DNA from: Mammaliicoccus sciuri
Lineage (GTDB): Bacteria > Bacillota > Bacilli > Staphylococcales > Staphylococcaceae
Direction of reading: 5' to 3'
Assembly: GCF_025561425.1 (NCBI RefSeq)
Contig: NZ_CP094824.1
Coordinates: 248,001 to 312,000, forward strand
Length of the DNA stretch: 64,000 nucleotides
The notes under the pieces are model-generated. The model worked only from the letters and a program-made list of their open reading frames with translations. It made no database searches and was not told the origin of the DNA. Position numbers and translations under genes: made by a program. Positions within the stretch are counted from its first letter, which is position 1; each line of letters starts with the position of its first letter. Below, piece by piece: positions 48,216 through 58,052 of the stretch.

Positions 48216-49667
48216 ATGATTAAATCTTATATAGAAGAATGGCTTTCTAATCCAGGCAAAAATTTACTAGCTGGTATTGTTGTAGCGCTAGCACTTATAC
48301 CTGAAGCCATTGCATTTTCTATAATTGCAGGTGTAGATCCAATGGTAGGATTGTACGCTGCTTTTATTATTGCTACGACAACTTCAATAGTAGGTGGTAG
48401 ACCTGTTATGATATCTGGAGCTGCTGGAGCTGTTGCGCTTATTGTAACACCTTTAGTAAGAGAACATGGTGTCGATTATTTATTTGCAGCAACGATACTC
48501 ATGGGTATTATACAGTTATTATTAGGAATTCTCAAAATTGGTAGACTCATGAAGTTTATACCAAGGTCAGTCATGATTGGATTTGTAAATGCCTTAGCGA
48601 TTATGATTTTTATGTCTCAACTTGAGCATATATTTGGTATTTCAATAAGTACATATATTTATATAGCTATTACATTACTCATTGTTTATATTGTACCAAA
48701 ATATTTCAAAGCCATTCCTGCACCACTTATCGCAATCATTTTATTAACAACACTATATATGGTAACAGGTTCTAATGTAAGAACAGTTGGCGATTTAGGT
48801 ACGATAACAAGAGCATTTCCGAATTTCTTAATACCACAAGTTCCTTTTAACTTAGAAACATTAGCTATCATTTTGCCGTATTCTTTATCAATGGCAATTG
48901 TAGGATTAGTAGAAAGTTTATTAACAGCTAAAATTGTTGATGAAGCAACAGATTCTCATAGTAATAAAAATAAAGAATCTAGAGGTCAAGGTATTGCCAA
49001 TATCATCGCAGGTCTATTTGGAGGAATGGGTGGCTGTGCTATGATTGGTCAATCTGTTATTAATGTAAAATCAGGTGCAACAAGTAGATTATCAACATTT
49101 ACAGCGGGTGTCTTCTTAATCATTCTCATCCTATTATTAGGAGATGTAGTTGTACAAATTCCTATGCCAATTTTAGCGGGTATTATGGTGATGGTATCTA
49201 TTAGTACATTTGATTGGAAATCATTTAAGTACGTTAAACAAGCGCCAAGAACAGATGCTGTCGTTATGATTTTGACAGTAGTCATCGTGTTGTTTACACA
49301 TAACTTAGCTATAGGCGTTATTGTCGGCGTCATATTTAGTTCTTTATTCTTTGCTACTAAAATATCAAATGTTCATGTACATCAAACAATAGAAAACCAT
49401 TTTTACAAATATGCATTCACTGGGCAAATATTCTTTGTTTCAATCGATTCAATGATGAATCAGTTAGACTTTTCTATTGAAAATAGTCAGATTGAATTAG
49501 ACTTTACACATGCTCATTTATGGGATGACTCAGCAGTCAATGCAATCGATTCAATGGTAAAAAAATTCGAAGATAAAAACAATACAGTATTTGTTAAACA
49601 ATTAAATACAGATAGCAGAAAAATTATTTCCGAATTAAGTCAGCTCAATGAAACGCATTTAACATAA
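48216..49667 (+). CDS. SulP-family anion transporter with STAS domain
   Basis: A 483-residue transporter with about 12 membrane segments and the SulP signature near the N-terminus ([20 protein letters not shown], residues 22-41), then a C-terminal STAS domain from about residue 395. SulP proteins carry sulphate, bicarbonate or other anions. Given the broken MpsAB system and sulphur cluster nearby, bicarbonate or sulphate are both reasonable, but the sequence does not decide. ATG 48216 has TAGGAG; an upstream in-frame ATG at 48147 lies inside the palindrome. Confidence 0.85.
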   Translation: MIKSYIEEWLSNPGKNLLAGIVVALALIPEAIAFSIIAGVDPMVGLYAAFIIATTTSIVGGRPVMISGAAGAVALIVTPLVREHGVDYLFAATILMGIIQLLLGILKIGRLMKFIPRSVMIGFVNALAIMIFMSQLEHIFGISISTYIYIAITLLIVYIVPKYFKAIPAPLIAIILLTTLYMVTGSNVRTVGDLGTITRAFPNFLIPQVPFNLETLAIILPYSLSMAIVGLVESLLTAKIVDEATDSHSNKNKESRGQGIANIIAGLFGGMGGCAMIGQSVINVKSGATSRLSTFTAGVFLIILILLLGDVVVQIPMPILAGIMVMVSISTFDWKSFKYVKQAPRTDAVVMILTVVIVLFTHNLAIGVIVGVIFSSLFFATKISNVHVHQTIENHFYKYAFTGQIFFVSIDSMMNQLDFSIENSQIELDFTHAHLWDDSAVNAIDSMVKKFEDKNNTVFVKQLNTDSRKIISELSQLNETHLT

Positions 49668-49681
49668 GAAAACAACAAAAC

Positions 49682-49727
49682 AAACCAGTATAAATTCACC
49701 ATAAAATGGATTTATACTGGTTTTTTA
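49682..49727 (+). terminator. Terminator after sulP
   Basis: AAACCAGTATAAAT pairs with ATTTATACTGGTTT, followed by TTTT. The following 200 bases show nothing recognisable. Confidence 0.88.
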
Positions 49728-49934
49728 TATAAATTATCTTGGTTAAACTTAACATGTACCGCCTTCCCAAATAGTAACGGGGAATATATATTCTTTTAAA
49801 GTGTCTTTGTTTTGAATTATGTTTTATCTCGTTTTAAAAAGTATTTAATTCTTTATTAGATAATCAGCTGATGTAAAGAAACGATTAAACCTGTATACTT
49901 AAAGCAAATTAAACTTAAATTCTCTAAAGTTGAG

Positions 49935-50372
49935 GTGTATAAAATGAGTGCAAAAAAATTAACGCTTGAAGAACAGAAAGAGATTGAAATATATGTATTA
50001 AAAGTGCGCGATAAATATTTGGAAGAGGAAAATAAGAAAGACAAAAAAGCTTTCAAAAATGCTACATGTAAAACAATTTATGATTTAAAAGGTGATTATC
50101 CAGTTAAACAACTGCTACAAATATTCGGAATGCCAAAATCGAATTATTATAATTGGTTGAATCGTGAACCATCAAAAAGAGATATAGAAAACGAAGAATT
50201 GAAGAAAGACATTTTAGATATATATCATAAATCTAATGAGACATACGGATATAGACGTATTTATCATTACATTAGAGAAGAATTAGGAAAACCAGTCAAT
50301 CATAAGAGAATTCAACGTTTAATGAATGAACTTGGTTTAAAAGGTCAATCACATGAAAATAAGAAAGAATAA
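49935..50372 (+). pseudogene. IS3-family transposase remnant (truncated before the DDE core)
   Basis: The 145 residues correspond to the N-terminal part of an IS3-type OrfB: a helix-turn-helix (QIFGMPKSNYYNWLN) and HTH_21 (ETYGYRRIYHYIREELG). The frame stops after GLKGQSHENKKE, and no rve/DDE sequence or second inverted repeat follows. It is unlike both complete IS3 elements in the window and is an old fragment. Confidence 0.75.
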
Positions 50373-50414
50373 AGGTACAGGAAGACTGAGAAATTTTATT
50401 TAACCCCAATATAA

Positions 50415-50451
50415 AAAAGGCTCGGACACTAATGAATTGTCCAAGCCTTTT
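50415..50451. terminator. Terminator downstream of fda
   Basis: AAAAGGCTCGGACA pairs with TGTCCAAGCCTTTT apart from one mismatch. Runs of A and T on the two sides suit both directions; it serves the minus-strand fda gene. Confidence 0.82.
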
Positions 50452-50460
50452 GTTATGTTA

Positions 50461-51351
50461 TTAATTCTTATTGACTGATGCGTCATAGATTGAATCTACT
50501 GCGTCTTGTAATCCGCTATTAAATTCTTCTTCTGATTGTCCTGCGAATAGGTCAGTTACTAATGCACGTGAGAAACTTGCGATAAGTCCGTCATTTTCTT
50601 TAAGTAATTCATTTGCTTTTTCTCTTGAGTAACCGCCTGATAATGCAACGACACGAACAACGTTAGGGTGTTCGATTAATGATTTATATTGGTTTGGTTT
50701 TGTTGGAATTGTTAATTTCAACATAACGTATTGATCGTCGTTTAATTTATCTAATTCTTTCGCGATTTCTTCTTTTAAGATATCTTCAATTTCTTCTTTA
50801 TCTTTAGCATTAATGTTCACTTCTGGTTCGATAATTGGAACTAATCCTGCTTCGATAATTTGTTTACCAATTTCAAATTGTTGTTCTACAACTTTAGCAA
50901 TAGCTTCTTGGTTTGCTTCAAGAATGTTTGAACGCATTTTTGTACCGAATACATTACGTTCTTTTGCACGTTGTAATAACTCATCTAAACCAGGAATGAC
51001 TTTCATTAACTGAACGCCATTTTCTTCATCTGCTAAACCTTTGTCTACTTTTAAGAAAGGAACAATACCTTTTGAAGCTAAGTAGTCAGAAGTATATTGA
51101 CCTTCAACTTCACGGTCCATTGTTTGTTCAAATAAAATAGCACCTAATATTTTTTCAGAAGTAAAGGCTGGAGATGTTACGATACGTGTTCTCATTTCAT
51201 GAACAAGTGTAAACATTTCATCTTCGTTGCTGTATTGATTCTCATCAATACCATAATCTTTAAGAGCTTTTGGAGTACTACCACCACTTTGATCTAGTGC
51301 AGCTATAAAACCTTTACCATTTTTTATTTTTTCAAATTGTTCTTGGTTCAT
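50461..51351 (-). CDS. fda: Fructose-bisphosphate aldolase, class I
   Basis: A 296-residue class I aldolase, the length of the S. aureus enzyme. Visible signatures include [17 protein letters not shown] (residues 14-30), FLKVDKG (near 101-107) and [15 protein letters not shown] (near 233-247); catalysis uses a Schiff-base lysine. It interconverts fructose-1,6-bisphosphate with the triose phosphates. ATG 51351 follows AAAGGAGTG; upstream in-frame codons lack a site. Confidence 0.9.
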   Translation of the reverse strand: MNQEQFEKIKNGKGFIAALDQSGGSTPKALKDYGIDENQYSNEDEMFTLVHEMRTRIVTSPAFTSEKILGAILFEQTMDREVEGQYTSDYLASKGIVPFLKVDKGLADEENGVQLMKVIPGLDELLQRAKERNVFGTKMRSNILEANQEAIAKVVEQQFEIGKQIIEAGLVPIIEPEVNINAKDKEEIEDILKEEIAKELDKLNDDQYVMLKLTIPTKPNQYKSLIEHPNVVRVVALSGGYSREKANELLKENDGLIASFSRALVTDLFAGQSEEEFNSGLQDAVDSIYDASVNKN

Positions 51352-51541
51352 TTTTTCCACTCCTTTAGATATTTTCAATTATAGTATGATGATTTTTACC
51401 ATTTATCGCAAGTTATTCAACTTTTAATGATTTTTTAAGAGAGAAAATGTTCAATAAATATGTCGAATTTAAGAAGATTGACGCATGATTATTTCATAAA
51501 AAGGTTATACGCATTATGATGTACATTAGGGAGGATTCTCA

Positions 51542-51871
51542 ATGAATAAAAAATCAGCAATATTATTAATAGGTGGCTTAGCTATTGTAGCTTTAGCGGT
51601 CGCAGCTTTATTATTATTTTCAACTCAAAAAAGTACATACTACGGGTATATGGAGAATAGTACAACTGCAGAAAAAGTAGTCAGTGAGAAAAATAATGAA
51701 GTTACAGAAAATATTAAAATCGAATCAACAAGTGATTTCAAACCTAAAAAAGGTGATTTTGTAAAATTAATTTCAAACGATAATGGCAAAACATTTTATA
51801 AAAAAGAAGTCGTCAAACATGATGACATACCACATGGTTTAATGATGAAAATACATGATATGGAAATGTAA
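51542..51871 (+). CDS. YxeA-family small exported or membrane-anchored protein
   Basis: A 109-residue protein with a single N-terminal hydrophobic helix (residues 5-27) and a small extracellular beta domain including YYGYMENS and GKTFYKKEVV, resembling the YxeA (DUF1093) family. Function unknown. ATG preceded by AGGGAGGA. It stands alone between fda (opposite strand) and a GNAT gene and ends in a terminator. Confidence 0.7.
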   Translation: MNKKSAILLIGGLAIVALAVAALLLFSTQKSTYYGYMENSTTAEKVVSEKNNEVTENIKIESTSDFKPKKGDFVKLISNDNGKTFYKKEVVKHDDIPHGLMMKIHDMEM

Positions 51872-51878
51872 GAAATAT

Positions 51879-51914
51879 AAAGTCTGAGACAAATGGTAAT
51901 GTCTCGGACTTTTA
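51879..51914 (+). terminator. Terminator after the YxeA-like gene
   Basis: AAAGTCTGAGACA pairs with TGTCTCGGACTTT (one G-T pair) and is followed by T residues. Confidence 0.85.
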
Positions 51915-51983
51915 CTATTTTATTTAAGAGATACATATAGTAAAATTACATTTAACTTCTATAGAATGTGGGTGGTTAAAGTA

Positions 51984-52469
51984 ATGTTAATCAGAAATAA
52001 ACAAGAATCAGATGTTGAAGCGATTGCTAAGGTTCATTATGAGTCTTGGTTGACGACATATAGAGGGATTGTCCCGGATAGTTATTTGGATCAATTAACG
52101 TTAGCGTCATATATTGAAAGACACCATAAATTTAATGCGCCGTGTATAGTTGCAGAGGTTGATGGAGAAGTGATTGGATTTCTAATGTATGGTAAAGACA
52201 AAGATGAAGATACAAGTGATACATGTGGTGAAATTATGGTCATTTACTTACTTGAAGCATATCAACACCAAGGAATAGGCACACGTTTGATGCAAGAAGC
52301 GGAAGAACAAATGAAGGATAAATATGATGAATTAAGTCTTTGGGTTTTTGAAGATAATCATCCTACGATTAAATTTTATGAAAAACATGGCTTTAAAAAA
52401 GATGGTAAATCTGAAATAAGCGATGTTAGTAAAGAATTAAAAGAAATAAGAATGATGAAAAGAATATGA
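51984..52469 (+). CDS. GNAT-family N-acetyltransferase
   Basis: A 161-residue acetyltransferase. The acetyl-CoA motif A is seen in IMVIYLLEAYQHQGIGTRLMQEAEEQ (Q/RxxGxG/A form, near residues 84-109), then LSLWVFEDNHPTIKFYEKHGFKKDG, the usual motif B. Substrate unknown. ATG 51984 is favoured for spacing to GGTGG; ATG 51966 is an alternative giving six more residues. Confidence 0.82.
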   Translation: MLIRNKQESDVEAIAKVHYESWLTTYRGIVPDSYLDQLTLASYIERHHKFNAPCIVAEVDGEVIGFLMYGKDKDEDTSDTCGEIMVIYLLEAYQHQGIGTRLMQEAEEQMKDKYDELSLWVFEDNHPTIKFYEKHGFKKDGKSEISDVSKELKEIRMMKRI

Positions 52470-52494
52470 TACATATGGAATTGTGTTTTACGTG

Positions 52495-52534
52495 AAACGG
52501 GCAGATGTTTGATCATTTGCTCGTTTGTTTTTTT
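52495..52534 (+). terminator. Terminator after the GNAT gene
   Basis: AAACGGGCAGATG and CATTTGCTCGTTT form a stem with G-T pairs, followed by a T-rich run. Confidence 0.75.
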
Positions 52535-52665
52535 AGAAATATTAATTACTTATTCAATTTATTTAGGTTTTCAGAATAGATTTTTAAACAAATCAAAAAT
52601 TATTCTAAAAAATATGATTAGTATTATTATACTAGGGTAACATATCAAGAAAGGAGGAATTAAAT

Positions 52666-53604
52666 ATGAGTAAAATAACAGATTCATTCTTAAATGCTTT
52701 AGATAGCATTATAGCATTCATACCAAACTTAATTAGTGCAATTATCTTATTAATTGTCGCTTGGTTAATTGCAGTAATTGTTAAAACAGTTATTGTGAAA
52801 GGTTTAAACGCAGTTGGTTTTGAAAAATGGTTAGAGAAAAAGGGGTTAACTGAATCAGGAAGTGGCAAATCAGGGTCTGAAGGCTTAATTCAGACATTTG
52901 GTAAATTAGCTTACTTCATTATCTTCTTACTATTCTTACCATCAGTGTTTGATGCATTAAATATGACTTCTGTATCAACACCGATTAAGAACATGATGGG
53001 TAGTGTATTAGACTTCTTACCTAGAATTATTGTTGCGATTGTTATATTAGTTGTTGGTTTATTCATCGCAAAAGTATTAGGTACATTAGTTAAAAACTTA
53101 TTAACAAATTTAAATGTTAGTAAATATAATCACTATGTAAACTTTGGTGAGAATAAAGAAAGTATTGATATTCCTTCAGCTGCAGGCTGGGTAATTTCAA
53201 CAATCATTGGTTTATTCTTTGTTGTTGAATCATTAAATACAGTTAATTTAGAAGTGTTAAATACAATTGGTGAAGCAATTATTGGATACTTACCATTAGT
53301 AATTTCAGCAGCAATTATCTTATTAATTGGTTTCATTGGTGGTAACTTACTATCTAAATTAATTAAAAAATCTACAGGTAACGTATTTGTATCTGAAATC
53401 GTTAAATATTTATTAATCATCGTTTCAGTATTTATGACATTAGATCAATTAAACTTTGCTCAAAGCATTGTTAATGTAGCATTCTTACTAATCTTAGGTG
53501 CTGTAGCAGTAGCATTTGCTATCTCATTCGGTATCGGTGGTAAGTCATTTGCAGAAAAAACATTATCAAAAATTGAACGTAAAGCTGAATCAAATGACAA
53601 ATAA
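52666..53604 (+). CDS. MscS-like mechanosensitive channel with TM-helix repeats
   Basis: A 312-residue membrane protein with repeated hydrophobic units resembling the conserved TM-helix (PF05552-type) repeat found in mechanosensitive ion channel proteins: FIPNLISAIILLIVAWLIA near 18, FLPRIIVAIVILVVGLFIA near 117, and YLPLVISAAIILLIGFIGG near 207. It ends with a charged tail. Unlike full MscS there is no clear cytosolic beta domain. ATG has AAAGGAGG. Monocistronic. Confidence 0.75.
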   Translation: MSKITDSFLNALDSIIAFIPNLISAIILLIVAWLIAVIVKTVIVKGLNAVGFEKWLEKKGLTESGSGKSGSEGLIQTFGKLAYFIIFLLFLPSVFDALNMTSVSTPIKNMMGSVLDFLPRIIVAIVILVVGLFIAKVLGTLVKNLLTNLNVSKYNHYVNFGENKESIDIPSAAGWVISTIIGLFFVVESLNTVNLEVLNTIGEAIIGYLPLVISAAIILLIGFIGGNLLSKLIKKSTGNVFVSEIVKYLLIIVSVFMTLDQLNFAQSIVNVAFLLILGAVAVAFAISFGIGGKSFAEKTLSKIERKAESNDK

Positions 53605-53616
53605 AAGATGATTAGA

Positions 53617-53648
53617 AAAAGCTGAGACATCCGTGTCTCAGCTTTTTT
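53617..53648 (+). terminator. Terminator after the channel gene
   Basis: AAAGCTGAGACA pairs with TGTCTCAGCTTT, four-base loop, then TTTT. Confidence 0.88.
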
Positions 53649-53689
53649 GTGTGGATATATATTGAGTGAGTGAAGGTAAGAGATGAGGC

Positions 53690-53815
53690 AAGTCATGGCT
53701 TAATGTGTGAATAAAGCCAAGAGATCGTTGAAGTCATGGCTTAATGTGTGAATAAAGCCAAGAGATCGTTCAAGTCATGGCTTAAGTGCTGAATAAAGCC
53801 AAGAGTTCCATTAAA
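53690..53815 (+). repeat. Hairpin repeat array, three 41-bp units
   Basis: AAGTCATGGCTTAA recurs at 53690, 53731 and 53772 (41-base period), each followed by AATAAAGCCAAGAG. The stem is GGCTT/AAGCC with an extra mismatch compared with the 20.6-kb array. It sits between the channel gene and bioB. Confidence 0.75.
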
Positions 53816-53889
53816 GTATGTAAGCATACTTTAAATCTTCACCTTTAATGTAGCATTTCTTCTTGGTATTTTTCATAAGTTGCATTATT

Positions 53890-54852
53890 TTAATAATCAA
53901 TTTCAAATCCTAAATCTTGAATCATGTCATAATCCATTTGATTTGGTTGACCACCAGTAATTAAATAATCTCCAACAAAAATAGAATTCGCAACCATGAG
54001 TGATAATGATTGAAGCGATCTTAAATTTACTTCGCGTCCACCAGCAATACGTATTTCTTTTGTAGGATTAATGAGTCTAAACATACATAGAATTCTAATG
54101 CATTTCATAGGTGTTAAGTCATCCATACTGCCAAATTTCGTATCTTTTATAGGGTGTAAGAAATTGACTGGAATACTATCAGCATCTAATTGATTTAATG
54201 TAAAAGCCATATCGATAATATCTTCGTCAGATTCCCCCATACCACAAATCACGCCAGAACATGGAGAAATATTCTTTTCCTTCATTATATTTATTGTATT
54301 TACACGATCATCAAAACTATGTGTTGTCACAACTTCATCATGAAAATTAGCACTAGTATTAATATTATGATTATATCGGTCTACACCACTGTTTTTAAGG
54401 GACTCAGCTTGTTGTTCATTTGTTAATCCGAGACAAGCACAAATCTTAAGTTGAGGATGATTTCTTTTAATTTGTTCAACAGAATCAGTAATGTGAGAAA
54501 TCTCTTTATCGCTAGGACCACGACCACTCATAACAATACAGTATGTTCCAATTTTATTTTCAGAAGCTACTTTGGCACCATCAACGATTTGATTCTCTGG
54601 AATAAGTGCATATCGTTGAGATTTTTGTTTAACATCTCTTGATTGCCCGCAGTAACCACAGTCTTCAGGGCAAATACCACTTTTAGCATTTAAAATCATA
54701 TTCAGTTTTACTTTCTTACCATAATAATGATGGCGAACTTTATAAGCTTCTTGAACAAGTGTTAATGTATCGATTGATTCATCTTGATAAATTTTTAAAG
54801 CTTCATCGTATGTTAAGTGATGCCCATTAATGATGTTATTTCCTAAAGTCAT
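53890..54852 (-). CDS. bioB: Biotin synthase
   Basis: A 320-residue radical-SAM enzyme converting dethiobiotin to biotin. The radical SAM cluster cysteines are Cys61, Cys65 and Cys68 (CPEDCGYC); GGREVNLRS near 260 holds the conserved arginine that helps bind the second (2Fe-2S) cluster. No other bio genes are adjacent, so it would act on imported or separately made precursor. A BirA-type operator precedes it. Confidence 0.92.
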   Translation of the reverse strand: MTLGNNIINGHHLTYDEALKIYQDESIDTLTLVQEAYKVRHHYYGKKVKLNMILNAKSGICPEDCGYCGQSRDVKQKSQRYALIPENQIVDGAKVASENKIGTYCIVMSGRGPSDKEISHITDSVEQIKRNHPQLKICACLGLTNEQQAESLKNSGVDRYNHNINTSANFHDEVVTTHSFDDRVNTINIMKEKNISPCSGVICGMGESDEDIIDMAFTLNQLDADSIPVNFLHPIKDTKFGSMDDLTPMKCIRILCMFRLINPTKEIRIAGGREVNLRSLQSLSLMVANSIFVGDYLITGGQPNQMDYDMIQDLGFEIDY

Positions 54853-54900
54853 TAAAATTCCCCCTCTATAATTATTAATAGAATACTAATAATATTCTAG

Positions 54901-54933
54901 ATTGTAAACCATAATAAATAAAAGGTTAACAAT
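54901..54933 (-). promoter_or_regulatory. BirA operator upstream of bioB
   Basis: ATTGTAAACC and GGTTAACAAT form a near-perfect inverted repeat (one mismatch) separated by 13 bases, as in firmicute BirA boxes. It lies about 50-80 bases before bioB, implying repression by biotinyl-AMP-bound BirA. Confidence 0.75.
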
Positions 54934-55025
54934 TAATGCTTAATTGTTAAAATATGGTAGAAATTACAATGAACTAGTGATACCATATATATTGAAAGAT
55001 TTAAATTATACATAGGGGAGATAAA

Positions 55026-55647
55026 ATGAAGGGGTTTAAATCAGTCATTATATATAGTAGTTTAGCTTTATTGCTTGTAGGATGCGGAAACGAAGAAAGT
55101 TCAACAAGTAAAAATAATGAACATAATCAATCAGAACAACAAACAAAAAAACATGAAAATGCAAAGTTGCCAACTGTTGTATTTGAATCTGATTTAACAA
55201 ATGAAAAATTATCAAAGTCAGAAATACATAAAAGTATTCAACGTTATTTAGATACAAATGAAAGTATTTATAAAGTGACAACAATGATTGAAGAAAAAGT
55301 ATGGGACGAACAACCTTTAACGAAGAGAGAAGCAGATCAATTAGAAGAAGGTAGAAAACTTTTAGAAAAGAATGACCAGAACTTCTCAAATTATATTGAA
55401 AATAATACACTTCCAAAAGGTTATCAAAAAGAAACAATTAGAATCAGTCAGTACTTTACAAGTTATAATCAAACAATTAAAAATTTAGACCAACAAGTAC
55501 AAAAAAATAGTAGATAAAGCAGAAAAAGGTACCATCTCAACAAAAGATATCGTACCAGATAGTCAAAATGTAAATGGTAGACAACAAGCAAAAATAGAAA
55601 AATTCCTTAAACAAATCAATGTGAAGACGAATGCGTTTAAAATGTAA
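55026..55647 (+). pseudogene. NDxxF-motif lipoprotein, frameshifted
   Basis: The start gives a lipoprotein signal (LLLVGCGNEES, lipobox Cys20) and a helical body with the NDQNF motif near residue 117. At a run of seven A (55501-55507) the frame ends with KNSR; with six A it continues KIVDKAEKGTISTKDIVPDS to a natural stop at 55647, about 206 residues in all. Function of the family is unknown. The single-base homopolymer shift may be real, phase variation or a read error. Confidence 0.75.
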
Positions 55648-55674
55648 AAGGTTATTTTGAAAGATGGTGGTTGT

Positions 55675-56065
55675 ATGCAGAAGCGATTATTAGAGAATCA
55701 AACACTAATAAGAGGAGCAAGCTTGTTTTTAATCTTTGTAATTGGAGCACTTCTATATTCATTTATGTCAGTTCCGAAAATGCTTATTTTCATGGTTCCA
55801 TTGTTTTATATCAATGGCGCTATTTTGTGATTGGTTAAGAGGTGTGAAAGAAGCCAAGAACATCAAATATTTTATGACCTACAGAGTAATTATAATCTTA
55901 ATAGGTGTTGTATTATTGGTTCAATATTTTTTAAGTATTTATCGAGAAGAAGTAAAGTATTTATATTTGTTTGGATGGCTAATAATATCATTCATCGCTG
56001 ACATTATTGAAAATAAATATTTTATAAAACCAAACAATATGAACACGAATTTGGATAAAAACTAA
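55675..56065 (+). pseudogene. Small membrane protein, copy 1 of a tandem pair, frameshifted
   Basis: ATG 55675 starts MQKRLLENQTL and two hydrophobic helices, then reaches a TGA after NGAIL. The downstream part CDWLRGVKEAKNIKYFM continues in another frame and aligns with RDWLRGREKAKDFKKFM of the next gene. One T too many in the TTTT at 55823-55826 explains the break. About 31 bases before the ATG and 36 near the 3' end are identical to copy 2. Confidence 0.7.
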
Positions 56066-56092
56066 AAGGTTATTTTGAAAGATGGTGGTTGT

Positions 56093-56470
56093 ATGATGAA
56101 ACAATTAATCAAGAATAGAGAATTATTAACGGTGGTATTTGTATTTCTAATTATCGCCTTAAGTTTATTATTAGGTTTATTTCTAAGTATTGAACAAATA
56201 TTTATTTGTTTATTTCCAATTTTTATTATTTTTCTTTTATTTAGAGATTGGTTGAGAGGACGAGAGAAAGCAAAGGATTTCAAGAAATTTATGATATTTA
56301 GAATAGTTGTAATGATAATATTTTTGGTAATAATGTCATTATACATATTGAGTACGTATCAGAATAATCAATTTACGAATCCGTTATATATTTTTGGTTG
56401 GTTTATTATTATAACCATCGCTGACATTATTGAAAATAAATATTTTATAAAAAAAGAATCAGGTAAATAA
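56093..56470 (+). CDS. Small membrane protein, copy 2 of a tandem pair
   Basis: A 125-residue protein with four predicted membrane helices and a conserved central RDWLRGREKAKDF loop, ending ADIIENKYFIKKESGK. I do not recognise a characterised family. ATG 56093 (or 56096) follows GATGGTGG. It descends from the same ancestor as the broken copy immediately upstream. Followed by a terminator. Confidence 0.65.
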   Translation: MMKQLIKNRELLTVVFVFLIIALSLLLGLFLSIEQIFICLFPIFIIFLLFRDWLRGREKAKDFKKFMIFRIVVMIIFLVIMSLYILSTYQNNQFTNPLYIFGWFIIITIADIIENKYFIKKESGK

Positions 56471-56484
56471 CATTTAAGAAACTC

Positions 56485-56521
56485 AAAAGGCTGGGACAGT
56501 TTGATCTGTCTCAGCCTTTTA
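56485..56521. terminator. Bidirectional terminator between the membrane protein and add
   Basis: AAAAGGCTGGGACAG pairs with CTGTCTCAGCCTTTT (one G-T), six-base loop, with A and T tails serving the two convergent genes. Confidence 0.88.
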
Positions 56522-56527
56522 AGTATT

Positions 56528-57505
56528 TTAATATTTCGTCTTTAATTGTTCTTTTTCAATATCAGATATAAATGCATGATCTATCGCTTTAATATTAATG
56601 TCTTTCATTTCAGCTATTGATAATAACTGATGGTTGTACAAGAGTTGATATTCTTGGTTTAAGTTTGTATTCGAAACTGTTCTATTATCTGTATTAATAT
56701 TAAATGGAATGCCTTGCTCTATAAGCTTTCTAATATTAAGTTCTTCTATTGATTGGATTGCTTTTGTTTGTAAGTTGCTCGTCGGACAAATTTCTAATAA
56801 TGCGTTGTGCTGTTTAATGTATGATAATGCTTGATTGTCTTGAATTGCTGCAACGCCATGTCCTATTCTTCGTGCACCGAGTTCGATTCCTTCTATTATA
56901 TTATGTATACATCCACATTCACCGGCATGCAATGTTAAGTGGTGGCCAGAATCTGTAGTATATTGAATGGCTTCTTGTATGACTTTTGTTGGAAATGCTT
57001 CTTCAGGACCTGCAAAATCAAAACCTACGATGTGGCGATTGGTTGTATTTAATTGATCTATTGATTTAAAAAGGTCAATGTTTGTTTGGTTGTCATGATG
57101 TCGCATGCCACAAATTAGCAAATTGACTTTAATATCACATGTATGTTCAGCTTCGATTGCTCCGTTGTTAACGGCTTCTAAAATTTCTTCAATATTTAAT
57201 CCTTTATCTGTATGGAAAAGTGGCGCAAATCGTATTTCTATGTATTTAATGTTGTCATGATGTGCTTGTTGCGCGACATCGACAACAGCTTTCTCTAAAC
57301 TATCTTTTGTTTGTAAAACTTTTAAAATGGTGTCGAAAGATTTTAAGTAGTCATCTAAGCTTTCGCAATTTTGGTCTACTTGAATATCTTCTAAATTAAT
57401 AGATACATGTTGTTCTCGTGCGAGTTGCTGGATTAATTCGATACTAACAGAACCGTCTAAATGACAGTGTAACTCTGTTTTTGCTACTTCGTTTACTGTA
57501 GACAT
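56528..57505 (-). CDS. add: Adenosine deaminase
   Basis: A 325-residue metallohydrolase deaminating adenosine to inosine. Zinc-site and catalytic motifs are in order: ELHCHLDGS (His13, His15), HAGEC (near 190), RIGHG (near 212), EICPTSNLQT (near 237) and NTDNRTVSNT (near 270). It could alternatively act on adenine as related deaminases do. ATG has AAAGGATA. The 240 bases upstream, shared with the next gene, show AT-rich promoter-like DNA only. Confidence 0.87.
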   Translation of the reverse strand: MSTVNEVAKTELHCHLDGSVSIELIQQLAREQHVSINLEDIQVDQNCESLDDYLKSFDTILKVLQTKDSLEKAVVDVAQQAHHDNIKYIEIRFAPLFHTDKGLNIEEILEAVNNGAIEAEHTCDIKVNLLICGMRHHDNQTNIDLFKSIDQLNTTNRHIVGFDFAGPEEAFPTKVIQEAIQYTTDSGHHLTLHAGECGCIHNIIEGIELGARRIGHGVAAIQDNQALSYIKQHNALLEICPTSNLQTKAIQSIEELNIRKLIEQGIPFNINTDNRTVSNTNLNQEYQLLYNHQLLSIAEMKDINIKAIDHAFISDIEKEQLKTKY

Positions 57506-57747
57506 TGGGAATATCCTTTCTTTATCTATTGGTATGATTTTAAATATAGTTATATATTATAAACAATTTCAGAAATATCTGGTAGTATTTAGCGTAAATG
57601 TGTAGATTTTGTGAGAAAGTTTATGAAAATATTATTTTTTTATATGAAAATTCTTGGTTTCGAAATATTAAAAATGCTATATTTATAGAATATTTTTAAA
57701 AATTATAGTTTGAAAATTTAGTACACACATATTAAGAAGAGCCAGAC

Positions 57748-57999
57748 ATGAATAATAATTTAAAAAGAGCGTTAACGTCAAGACAAATGCAAATGATTGC
57801 TATTTTAATTAGTCATATGAATTTTAGAAAGAGAGAACAAATTAAAGATCATCCATTTAAGATGCCATTCGCGCCGGTCAGTAATATAATCACAATCATT
57901 ATGATTGTATTAGTTGTCATTGGCATGTTGTTCAATGCTGAAACAAGAATTTCAGTCATGATTGTTTCGACTTTTTTGATAGGCAAAAATATTTCTTGA
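57748..57999 (+). pseudogene. Amino acid permease remnant with large internal deletion
   Basis: The first 19 residues (MNNNLKRALTSRQMQMIAI) are a typical amino acid permease N-terminus. They run directly into LISHMNFRKREQIKDHPFKMPFAP and a last hydrophobic helix that belong to the C-terminal third of the same family. Ten or so helices are missing, so an in-frame deletion of about 1 kb is inferred. The frame ends GKNIS. No transport function is expected. Confidence 0.75.
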
Positions 58000-58052
58000 G
58001 AAATATGGCTGTGATAACATTGCATTAAAAAGAATATTAAGGAAGTGTAAGT

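Noticed and set aside
49935-50372. Independent small DNA-binding regulator
   Set aside because: Its whole length matches the N-terminal part of IS3 OrfB proteins and it stops where the catalytic domain should begin.
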